From Chloroflexota bacterium (GTDB lineage Bacteria > Chloroflexota > Anaerolineae > Anaerolineales > UBA4823), in the NCBI GenBank assembly GCA_012516075.1, contig JAAYXE010000010.1:1-50216 (forward strand): a stretch of 50,216 nucleotides of DNA. The letters run 5' to 3'. Both the position numbers and the translations under genes were made by a program. Shown here in pieces: positions 7,276-14,531 of the stretch (positions are counted from its first letter, which is position 1; every line of letters starts with the position of its first letter). Under the pieces are notes generated by a model. The model was not told the DNA's origin and searched no databases. It saw only the letters and a list, made by a program, of their open reading frames with translations.

Positions 7276-8531
7276 TACAGCATCTCCTGGGCGGCGGCCT
7301 CCTCCAGGGGCAGGCGCGGCGGGCGCAGCGCCCACCAGCGCACCCAATACAGGGAGGCCAGCAGGTAGAACGGCAGCAGGAAAAAGTTGAGCAAATTGTG
7401 GATGGCCCGGTAGCCGCTCACCGCGCCCTGCCATGCCAGGCCCCACAGACCGGCCGTGAAAACCAGCAGACTGAGGACGATCAGGGTTTTACCCAGCGCG
7501 CCCCAGCGCTCGTCCCACACTTCCATCGACAGCGCCAGTGCGGGCAGCATCATCACGTAATGGTCGGGCGAGGTGGGGATGCCGGTCAGGCTGCTGACTA
7601 CGATGGTCAGGCAGGCCGTCCAGAAGAAATGGCGCATTTCGGCGCCGCGCGCCAGGCGCCACTCCCAGAAGAGCAGCCCCAGGCTGAACACGGTCAGGCC
7701 CCAGCCGATCTGGCGGCCGATGCCCGGCAGGCTGCGGAAGAGCACCCCTCCGGGCGCAGAGGGCGGCGCCAGCACCACCAGGTATACCAGCACCTGGCGG
7801 GCATAGGCGGCAAGCCAGTCGGGGAAGAACAGTAAAGTGCTGAAGAGGAAAAAGAGCAGGCTGACGACGAAGCTGGCGGCGATCCCGCCCCGGCGGGCCG
7901 AGAGCGCCCAGATGATCACGAACAGGATGAGCAGGAAAACCACCTGCGGGGTGATGGTGGAGAGCGCCAGCAGGAAGCCGGCCAGCACGTCGTGACCGGC
8001 GCGGATCGCCAGCAGCGCCAGCAGCACCATCAGCGAGGTCAGGATCACCACGTGACCGTTGATCAGCGCCCGGCCGCCGAAATACCACAGCACGGAGAAG
8101 AGCAGAAAGGCCGCCAGCAGCGGCCGCGAGGGCCGCCAGCGGCTGAGCGAAATGCTCACCACACCGGCGGCCAGCAGGGCGGCTTCCAGTGCGGTCATCC
8201 ACACGGCGGTGGCCAGCTCGAAATCGGTGATCAGGGAAAACGGCAGGTAGACGACAAACGCATAAAAGGGGAACAGATAGAAGACCGGTGGGTCGTTCGG
8301 CCGCGGCCGGCGCCCCAGCACCAGCTCCTGCAGCCCGCGCACCGCCTCGTCGCTGTACGGGCTGATCCCGTCCTTCACGAACCACTGGGTTCCGGCCCAG
8401 CGCGGCAGGAAATGGCCGCCGGCGTCGAAATGGGTCACAAAGCGGTAGTTGGCCCACAGCAGCCCGCCCAGGCAGGCCAGGCCGAGGATGACGAGTGCGA
8501 TCAGCGCGAGGTTGGCTCTCAGGTTTCTCAA
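7275..8531 (-). CDS. GT87-type (DUF2029) putative glycosyltransferase, 418 aa
   Basis: Paralogue of the gene at 6028: TM1 (about 8-27), an outer loop with FVTHFDAGGHFLPRW (candidate Asp36) and SPYSDEAVRGLQ, then about eleven hydrophobic helices. Where the paralogue has Lys-Pro it reads ALSTITPQVVF, so the lysine of the GT87 motif is missing; activity or donor choice may differ. The best start is TTG 8531: it overlaps the previous stop in the arrangement TTGA, has GGAGG 4 nt upstream, and removes an unlikely proline/alanine-rich extension that would lie inside the upstream gene. It is the third gene of the five-gene stack. Confidence 0.75.
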   Translation of the reverse strand: MRNLRANLALIALVILGLACLGGLLWANYRFVTHFDAGGHFLPRWAGTQWFVKDGISPYSDEAVRGLQELVLGRRPRPNDPPVFYLFPFYAFVVYLPFSLITDFELATAVWMTALEAALLAAGVVSISLSRWRPSRPLLAAFLLFSVLWYFGGRALINGHVVILTSLMVLLALLAIRAGHDVLAGFLLALSTITPQVVFLLILFVIIWALSARRGGIAASFVVSLLFFLFSTLLFFPDWLAAYARQVLVYLVVLAPPSAPGGVLFRSLPGIGRQIGWGLTVFSLGLLFWEWRLARGAEMRHFFWTACLTIVVSSLTGIPTSPDHYVMMLPALALSMEVWDERWGALGKTLIVLSLLVFTAGLWGLAWQGAVSGYRAIHNLLNFFLLPFYLLASLYWVRWWALRPPRLPLEEAAAQEML

Positions 8532-9691
8532 TCTGCCTCCACAGACGGGTGCGGGGTAAACCTGCGCAGACTGTCCCAGAACAGGGCCGCCAGCAGGACC
8601 AGCAGCAGGCTGCGCAGCGGGACGGTGAGCCACAGCCCCCAGTTCAGGCTGCGCGAGAGCAGCAGCGGCCACTCCAGCAGGTTTACGAGCACGAAGGTCA
8701 CTGCCATCAAACTGCCCAATTTTTCCGGAAGGACAAGCATGATCAACGGCAGTAAGTATAGCACCCATTGCGGGCTCCAGCCGGGTGACCAGAGCAAAAA
8801 GATGCACCACGCCATGCCCAGGAACGCGGCGGCTGAACGCGGGCCGCCGCGCGGGAGGCGCAGGTACAACCCCAGCCCCAGCAGGCCGGCGAGGATGAGC
8901 GTGAGCCAGGGGGGCACGACGGGCGGGTTCCCCTGCGGCTGCAGGGCGGCCGCCGGGTCGAAGCGCTCGGCCAACGGCCCGAAATTGCCCGTCCCCAGGT
9001 TGCCGTCGAGCAGCGCCCAGACCGTCTCCCAGGAACCCTTTCCCGCCTGAGAGCCCAGCGAGGCCAGGGTCATCTCAGGGGAGGCGGCGTACAGCAGGGC
9101 ATAGACCAGCGCCGTCACCCCCAGGGCGGCAGCCGTTGCCCGCAGGGCGCGCCGGGGCGGCAGCCGGTACCAGGCGGCGGACAGGGCCAGCAGCGGGAAG
9201 AGCTTGGTCAGCGCGCCGGCCGCCAGGGCCAGACCCGCCGGCACATCCCGCCCTTCGAACAGCCAGCACAGCCCCAGCAGCATGAACAGGACCGGGAGGG
9301 GATCGAAATACCACCACCCGTAAGCCAGGCAGAGCGTCAGCAGGAAGTAAAGCAGCCGCGAACCGGGGCGGCCCTCCCCGCCGTACAGGAGCCCGTCCAG
9401 GCGCAGGAACAGCGCCAGCCCGCCCGCCTGCGCCAGCGACAGGCTGATCACCAGCAGGTAATCGTACACGTGCTGCTGCCCGCCGGCCAGCAGGTACAGC
9501 AGGCGCGAGAAGAAGGGGAACAGCGGCGGAAACTCGACCCAGAAATCGAAGTAGGGCCAACCCAGGGCGGCCAGGTTGAAGAAGTGCTGCAGGTCCCCGT
9601 AGCCGCGCAGCCCCTCCAGGGGCAGTGCGGCGGTGAAGAGCAGGCGGGCGAACAGAAAGTAGAACGGCAGATGCCGGGTGTGCAGTTTCAT
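8528..9691 (-). CDS. GT-C membrane protein, GT87-like putative glycosyltransferase, 387 aa
   Basis: Ten or more hydrophobic segments and almost no soluble part. The first outer loop has GYGDLQHFFNLA (Asp33) and then EFPPLFPFF, which resembles GT87/GT39-like proteins of Chloroflexota. A mid-protein GALTKLFPLLAL segment matches the Lys-Pro region of GT87. ATG 9691 is taken; I see no clear Shine-Dalgarno before it. Its stop overlaps the TTG start of the next gene by 4 nt. It lies 78 nt after the PIG-V-like gene, close enough for one transcript. Family placement is less certain than for the two genes downstream. Confidence 0.7.
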   Translation of the reverse strand: MKLHTRHLPFYFLFARLLFTAALPLEGLRGYGDLQHFFNLAALGWPYFDFWVEFPPLFPFFSRLLYLLAGGQQHVYDYLLVISLSLAQAGGLALFLRLDGLLYGGEGRPGSRLLYFLLTLCLAYGWWYFDPLPVLFMLLGLCWLFEGRDVPAGLALAAGALTKLFPLLALSAAWYRLPPRRALRATAAALGVTALVYALLYAASPEMTLASLGSQAGKGSWETVWALLDGNLGTGNFGPLAERFDPAAALQPQGNPPVVPPWLTLILAGLLGLGLYLRLPRGGPRSAAAFLGMAWCIFLLWSPGWSPQWVLYLLPLIMLVLPEKLGSLMAVTFVLVNLLEWPLLLSRSLNWGLWLTVPLRSLLLVLLAALFWDSLRRFTPHPSVEAD

Positions 9692-9769
9692 AGGATCGCT
9701 GGCCGCGCGGCAGGCCCAGCGCGGCGGTTCAGGCTGGAAGAGTCTGATTATAAAGCGCCCTCAGAGCGC

Positions 9770-11023
9770 TCAGGCCACCCAGACCCAGTTCAAAAAGGCC
9801 CAGACGAACAGGGCCTGCAGCAGCAGGAACACAACGGTCACCAGCGCCCGCTGCCAGGGCCGCTGCAGTACCTGAGCCAGGATGAAAAAGAGCGGGAAGG
9901 CCGCCAGGGTGTAGCGCATAAACCCGGGGATCAGCCCGCCGGGGTAGGCGCCGCGCATCAGGACCATGGCCAGCAGGGCGATGTTGTGCAGGGTGAAGCC
10001 CGGGGAGATCCTGAAGCTGCCGGCGATGGTGAGCAGGATGAACGCACCGAACAGGGCCAGTTCCACCCAGTCGGTGAGCATCATGGGCGTGTGCAGCAGG
10101 CGGTCGACCATCAGGGCAAAGCCCTTCCAGGGCGGCACTACGGCGGTGTTCCAGTTGCTGTAGGCCGCGGTGATGCTCCCCAGGCCGCTCAGGCGCAGCC
10201 AGAGGTTCTGGCCCAGGTAGGCCAGCAGGGGCGCCAGCGCTGCCAGCCAGGCGGCGGCCTGCGAGGGGTAGAAGAGCGCCGCCCAGAAGCGGCGCTCCCT
10301 GAGGCTCCCCAGCAGCGCCTGCACCTGCTCGCGCGGCGCAGCGGCGTCAGCCCCCGTGCAGCGCACGGCCAGCAGCCAGCCCAGCGGGATGCACAGCAGC
10401 ATCCCCTGCACGCGCGCCAGGGCCGCCAGCGCGCCGGCAAGCGCCGCCCAGCCCCAGCGCTCGCGGCGGGCGAACAGCCAGGCCGCCAGGGCGCAGACCA
10501 GGTACAGCGATTCGGCGTAGCCGGCGTACAGGAAGAACGCGGCCGGGAAGGCCGCCCACAGCAGCAGGGCGAGGCGCGCCAGGGGCGCGTCGTGCAGTTC
10601 CTCACGGGCCGCGCTCAAGAACAGGCCGAAGGCGCCCAGGCAGGCCAGGTTGGAGACCACCAGCCCGCCGAGCAGGTAATTGCCGCCCACCAGCGGCTGG
10701 ACCAGGCGGGTCAGCAGGGGGTACAGGGGCTGAAAGCCCACGCTGCCGTCGGCGGCGTCGTAGCCCAGGGCGGCGATCTTCAGGTACCAGCCGGTGTCCC
10801 AGCGGTACCAGGCGTCGAGCAGATGCTCCCACAGGGGGCTCCAGTCCGGTACGACCAGCGGGCGGATCTGGTAGGTGGGGTGCCGCAGGGCCCACTGCGG
10901 GAAGGCGATGTGGGCATCCGCTGCCAGCCAGGCCATGCCCGAATACAGCAGGCGGTAGGTCAGAAACAGGCCCAGCACCAGCAGCAGGTCGCGTGGAGGG
11001 GAGATTTTTCGATGAGAGAGCAC
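9770..11023 (-). CDS. PIG-V/Gpi18-like (COG5542) putative mannosyltransferase, 417 aa
   Basis: GT-C membrane protein of the PIG-V type. Diagnostic segments are AWYRWDTGWYLKIAALGY (Trp75-Asp76, the first-loop acid), FQPLYPLLTRL, and YAGYAESLYLVCALAAWLFA followed by GALAALARVQG, the PIG-V core. About ten hydrophobic helices. PIG-V enzymes move mannose from dolichol- or polyprenyl-phosphate mannose to a lipid-linked acceptor; bacterial members are common and mostly untested. The start is GTG 11023 with GGAAGG 4 nt upstream. A TATAAT (11065-11060, minus) lies about 40 nt upstream, so it probably heads the five-gene glycosyltransferase stack. Confidence 0.8.
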   Translation of the reverse strand: MLSHRKISPPRDLLLVLGLFLTYRLLYSGMAWLAADAHIAFPQWALRHPTYQIRPLVVPDWSPLWEHLLDAWYRWDTGWYLKIAALGYDAADGSVGFQPLYPLLTRLVQPLVGGNYLLGGLVVSNLACLGAFGLFLSAAREELHDAPLARLALLLWAAFPAAFFLYAGYAESLYLVCALAAWLFARRERWGWAALAGALAALARVQGMLLCIPLGWLLAVRCTGADAAAPREQVQALLGSLRERRFWAALFYPSQAAAWLAALAPLLAYLGQNLWLRLSGLGSITAAYSNWNTAVVPPWKGFALMVDRLLHTPMMLTDWVELALFGAFILLTIAGSFRISPGFTLHNIALLAMVLMRGAYPGGLIPGFMRYTLAAFPLFFILAQVLQRPWQRALVTVVFLLLQALFVWAFLNWVWVA

Positions 11024-11059
11024 AGCGCCTTCCTGGGATGCGTGAAGTGGGTGGTTTTG

Positions 11060-11065
11060 ATTATA
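11060..11065 (-). promoter_or_regulatory. -10 element ahead of the glycosyltransferase stack
   Basis: Perfect TATAAT on the minus strand, 37 nt upstream of GTG 11023. A TTGAAA further upstream is 22 nt away, too far for an ideal -35, so the promoter is only a candidate. Confidence 0.4.
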
Positions 11066-11140
11066 TGGCTTTCCAGGAGGGCGCTGTTTTCAATCCTGAT
11101 AGCCGCGGCGGGGGGGACGTGGAGGAACACGGTTTTTTAT

Positions 11141-11580
11141 CTCGCTCCCATGCTCTGCGTGGGAGCGTCGACCCGGCCGCTCTGCGGCCATCACGGGCCA
11201 CCCGCGCCCCGCAGAGTGCCCACGGAGCCCGGCAGCTAAAGCTGCGGGCTGCAGATACCACGAAACCTGGCCTGCGCCAGGTTTCGGGTGTGTCATTATT
11301 AACTCGCTCCCACGCTCCGCGTGGGAGCGTCAAACTGGCCGCTCTGCGGCCATCTCGAGTAGTCCAGAGCCCCGTGCTCAACCGTCCACCCCGCAGAGCG
11401 CCCACGGGGACCGGCATGGTTCCCAAGTTCGGGAGCCAGAATAAAAATGACCAGCCCCACGCAGGTGGGGCTTCGTGATCTTCACAGCAGCGGCTTCAGC
11501 CGCCAGTACCTTAACACTCCCTCGCTCCAAGTGGGCGTCTAACCAAGCGCTCTGCGGCCGCCACGGGCTGCCCAGCGCCC
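11141..11580. repeat. Intergenic mosaic of palindromic repeats (modules C, D, A, B)
   Basis: No gene lies between 11024 and 11667. Module C (CGCTCCCA...TGGGAGCG hairpin followed by a GGCCGC/GCGGCC palindrome) occurs at 11141-11192 and 11303-11354, both 52 nt and 162 nt apart, with a decayed third copy at 11521. Between the first two lies module D at 11228-11284: an AGCTAAAGCT palindrome followed by the hairpin AAACCTGG/CCAGGTTT. D recurs in the same internal order at 38068-38127. Modules A+B follow at 11453-11506. The words CCGCAGAG.GCCCACGG after each full C copy show that the 162-nt unit itself is an imperfect tandem duplication. Confidence 0.8.
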
Positions 11581-11631
11581 CAGATGCGCAGCATCACCTG
11601 CGTCCTTCCATCACCGGACCCCCACCTGTAG

Positions 11632-11637
11632 TATACT
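11632..11637 (+). promoter_or_regulatory. -10 element ahead of the sulfatase
   Basis: TATACT lies 30 nt upstream of ATG 11668. No convincing -35. It would give a leader of about 24 nt. Confidence 0.4.
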
Positions 11638-11667
11638 CACTCCAAATTCCCCCTCCCGAGACAACCC

Positions 11668-13020
11668 ATGCAGCGACCGAACATCCTCTACATCCACTCC
11701 CACGACACCGGCAGGTATGTTCAGCCCTACGGGTATGCGGTTCCCACACCCAATATCCAGCGGTTAGCGGAAGAAGGCGTGCTCTTCCGCCAGGCCTTCT
11801 GCGCCAGCCCGACCTGCTCCCCCAGCCGGGCCTGCCTGCTGACCGGCCAGTACGCCCACAACAACGGCATGCTCGGCCTGGCTCACCGCGGCTTCTCCCT
11901 GAACGACTACAGCCATCACCTGCTGCACACCCTGCGCAGGGTCGGCTACGTCTCCGCTCTGGCCGGGGTGCAGCATATCGCCAACATGTTCCCGGTGCCC
12001 TGGCAGGCCATTGGCTACGATATGTACCTGGGCGACCCGCCCTCCCCAAAAGCCGGCCTGGACATCCCCGACAACCAGGCGCACCTGGCAGCGGTCGATT
12101 TCCTCACCAGCAGCCCGCCGCAGCCCTTCTTCCTCTCGGTCGGCTTTAAAGAGACGCACCGGCAGTTCCCGCCGCTGGATGAAGAAGCGGTCAACCCGGA
12201 TTACGTGCAGCCGCCCGCTCCCCTGCCCGACGTCCCCGCGGTGCGCGAGGACACGGCGCGCTTTCTCCTCAGCGCCCGCAGTTTAGACGCCAAAATGGGG
12301 GCGGTGTTCGACGCCCTGGAGCGCAGCGGACTGGCCGAAAACACCCTGGTTATCTGCACCACAGACCACGGCCTGGCCTTCCCGCATATGAAATGCAATC
12401 TCACCGCGCACGGCACCGGGGTGATGCTCATTCTGCGCGGGCCGGGCGGTTTTTCGGGCGGTAAGGTGATCGACGCACTGGTGAGCCAGATCGACATCTT
12501 CCCCACGCTGTGCGACCTGCTCGAGATCCCGCAGCCGGAGTGGCTGCAGGGGGTCTCCCTGCTGCCGCTGGTACGCGGCGAGGCAGCCGAAGTGCGCGCA
12601 GAAGTCTTCGCCGAGGTGAATTTCCACGCTGCCCCCGAGCCGATGCGCAGCGTGCGCACCCGGCGCTGGAGCTACATCCGGCGCTTCGACGAGCGCAGCC
12701 GGCCGGTGCTGCCCAACGTAGACGACGGACCCAGCAAGAGCTTCCTGCTGGAGCACGGCTGGGGCGAGATCGCCCCGCCGGCCGAGGCGCTGTACGACCT
12801 GGCGCTGGACCCCAATGAGAGGCATAATTTGACCGGCTGTCCGGGGTATGAGGAGGTGGCTGCGGAGATGCGCCTGCGCCTGCAGCGCTGGATGGAGGCC
12901 ACGCACGACCCGCTGCTGGAAGGGCCGCTCACACCCCCGCCCGGCGCGACGCTTAACGACCCCGACGGGCTGTCGCCGTCTCACGGACCGTATCTGGACA
13001 CCGGATCGGGCCGCGCATGA
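11668..13020 (+). CDS. Sulfatase of the N-sulfoglucosamine sulfohydrolase-like type, 450 aa
   Basis: Type I formylglycine-dependent sulfatase. The N-terminus NILYIHSHDTGRY holds the metal-binding Asp13. The signature is CSPSR with Cys50 as the residue converted to formylglycine, followed by ACLLTGQY. Later conserved parts include STDH-like CTTDHGLAFPHMKCNLTAHG (metal Asp/His and active-site residues). The N-terminus is very like bacterial heparan N-sulfatase-like enzymes, so the substrate may be an N- or O-sulfated glycan. I see no signal peptide, so it is probably cytoplasmic and acts on imported or internal substrates. Being Cys-type it can be matured by anSME, encoded convergently next door (13123-14337). 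Its stop is followed by a terminator. The exact substrate is unknown. Confidence 0.88.
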   Translation: MQRPNILYIHSHDTGRYVQPYGYAVPTPNIQRLAEEGVLFRQAFCASPTCSPSRACLLTGQYAHNNGMLGLAHRGFSLNDYSHHLLHTLRRVGYVSALAGVQHIANMFPVPWQAIGYDMYLGDPPSPKAGLDIPDNQAHLAAVDFLTSSPPQPFFLSVGFKETHRQFPPLDEEAVNPDYVQPPAPLPDVPAVREDTARFLLSARSLDAKMGAVFDALERSGLAENTLVICTTDHGLAFPHMKCNLTAHGTGVMLILRGPGGFSGGKVIDALVSQIDIFPTLCDLLEIPQPEWLQGVSLLPLVRGEAAEVRAEVFAEVNFHAAPEPMRSVRTRRWSYIRRFDERSRPVLPNVDDGPSKSFLLEHGWGEIAPPAEALYDLALDPNERHNLTGCPGYEEVAAEMRLRLQRWMEATHDPLLEGPLTPPPGATLNDPDGLSPSHGPYLDTGSGRA

Positions 13021-13031
13021 GCACCGCCTGG

Positions 13032-13064
13032 CACTCCCACGCAGGAGCGTGGGAGTGATTTTTT
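13032..13064 (+). terminator. Terminator of the sulfatase gene, made from a repeat palindrome
   Basis: Perfect 11-bp stem CACTCCCACGC/GCGTGGGAGTG with a 4-nt loop, followed by ATTTTTT, 11 nt after the sulfatase stop. The stem is the same CTCCCACGC/GCGTGGGAG word as the hairpin of repeat module C. On the opposite strand no T run follows, so it serves the plus strand only. Confidence 0.8.
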
Positions 13065-13122
13065 AAGGCGGACACGGAAAAACGCACAGGACGCTGAGCG
13101 GGCGGACAATCGATCTGCGCTG

Positions 13123-14337
13123 TCAGCGACCTTCCGCATCCATCCGCGGCCCCCATCCTCCCCGGTAAACCTGCATCACATCCGCCGCGGGGCGGCCGGT
13201 GCGCAGCAGCGCAGCCATCGTCCGCATGGGGGCGTCGATATGGCGGAAGAAGCGCCGGTAGCCGGCGCATAGAACGTTCAGCCCCGCCTCGCCGTCTGCG
13301 GTCGTGTGCAGCCGGTCCTTCGGGCAGCCGCCGCTGCAGGCAAAAAGCACATCGCACTCCCGGCACTGGCGCGGCAGGCTTGCGCGCTTGCTCAGTCCAA
13401 AACGGATCTGCTGCGCGGACCCCACCAGCTCCGCCAGCGGCTGTTCCAGGATGTTCCCCAGCCGGTGCTGCGGATCGACGAAGTGATCGCAGGCGTACAG
13501 GTCACCGTTGTGCTCCAGGGCCAGCGCCAGGCCGCAGGTCGGGGCGTGCACGCACAGCGGGGCGGGCAGCCCCATCCAGGCCGCCAGGGCGGCGTCAAAC
13601 TGCTGCACAAACACCTGACCGACATCCCCCCGCACCCACTCGTCGAAGACGGCGGTCAGGAACTCGCCGTAGCCTTCCCCTGTAACCGAACGGTCCGACA
13701 CCCCGCCCGGGGCAGCCGGGTCCGCCTCCACCACAGGGATAAACTGGATGAACTGCGCCCCCACCTGGTCGCGCAGGAAGCGGTAGACGTCCAGCGGACG
13801 GCCGGCGCTGGCGGCGTGCACGCAGCACAGGATGTTGAACTCCACCCGGTGACGCTGCAGCAGGCGGATCGCCTCCAGTACGCCGGTATGTGTGGGCCGG
13901 CCCAGGCGGTCGCGGCGGAAAGCGTCGTGCACCCCGGCCGGCCCGTCCAGGCTGACGCCCACCAGAAAGTGGTTACGGCGGAAGAAGCGCGCCCATTCAT
14001 CGTCGAGCAGCAGTCCGTGGGTCTGAAGCACGTTGCGCACCACCGTCCCCGGCCGGCGGTATTTACGCTGCAGCTTCAGGATGCGGCGGAAGAAGTCCAG
14101 CCCCATCAGGGTGGGCTCGCCGCCCTGCCAGGCGAACTCCACTTCCGGCGCCTGCTGGGACTGGAGGTAGTCGCGCACATAAGCTTCCAGCACCGCATCA
14201 GACATGCGGAAGCTGCCGCCCGGGTAGAGGTCTGTTTTTGAGCGGTAGTAACAGTAGGAACAGGCCAGGTTGCAGACCGGGCCGCGCGGTTTGCACATCA
14301 CGTGGAAGACTGGTGGTGGGGGAGGCAATAGGGGCAT
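13123..14337 (-). CDS. Anaerobic sulfatase-maturating enzyme (radical SAM/SPASM), 404 aa
   Basis: Oxidises the active-site Cys or Ser of a sulfatase to formylglycine using S-adenosylmethionine, without oxygen. The radical SAM cluster motif is CNLACSYC (Cys22, Cys26, Cys29), followed by the AdoMet motif GGEPTL. The C-terminal SPASM region has the Cys pattern CVHAPTCGLALAL...CDHF and the highly typical CRECDVLFACSGGCPKDRL for two auxiliary [4Fe-4S] clusters. Length fits anSME (about 370-410 aa). ATG 14337 is chosen because it precedes the family N-terminus closely; codons further upstream read through repeat DNA. No good Shine-Dalgarno is seen. Convergent to the sulfatase at 11668, its likely substrate. 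It implies an anaerobic or microaerobic life style. Confidence 0.92.
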   Translation of the reverse strand: MPLLPPPPPVFHVMCKPRGPVCNLACSYCYYRSKTDLYPGGSFRMSDAVLEAYVRDYLQSQQAPEVEFAWQGGEPTLMGLDFFRRILKLQRKYRRPGTVVRNVLQTHGLLLDDEWARFFRRNHFLVGVSLDGPAGVHDAFRRDRLGRPTHTGVLEAIRLLQRHRVEFNILCCVHAASAGRPLDVYRFLRDQVGAQFIQFIPVVEADPAAPGGVSDRSVTGEGYGEFLTAVFDEWVRGDVGQVFVQQFDAALAAWMGLPAPLCVHAPTCGLALALEHNGDLYACDHFVDPQHRLGNILEQPLAELVGSAQQIRFGLSKRASLPRQCRECDVLFACSGGCPKDRLHTTADGEAGLNVLCAGYRRFFRHIDAPMRTMAALLRTGRPAADVMQVYRGGWGPRMDAEGR

Positions 14338-14470
14338 CTGTAAACCACTGAGGCGCTGAATCGGCTGAAGCGCTGAGTGAGGGGACGCGGATTGACGCAG
14401 AGAGCGCAGATCAACGCGGAAGTCTGGATTACGGGTTCCCGGGCATGGGACCATGCCGGGTTCCGCGGGC
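14338..14470. repeat. Intergenic repeat cluster upstream of anSME
   Basis: It contains a GCGCTGAA/GGCTGAAG run (14346-14376), also seen at 37772-37806; GACGCGGAT-type words (14383-14420); and a hairpin CCCGGCATGG/CCATGCCGGG-like palindrome (14438-14460) whose relatives lie at 34697-34720 and 37547-37575. These modules separate anSME from the GT-C pair upstream. Confidence 0.65.
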
Positions 14471-14531
14471 GCCGGACAGCCCGTGGTGGGCGCGGAGCGC
14501 CCCGGTTAACGCTCCCGCACCCGGCCGTGTC

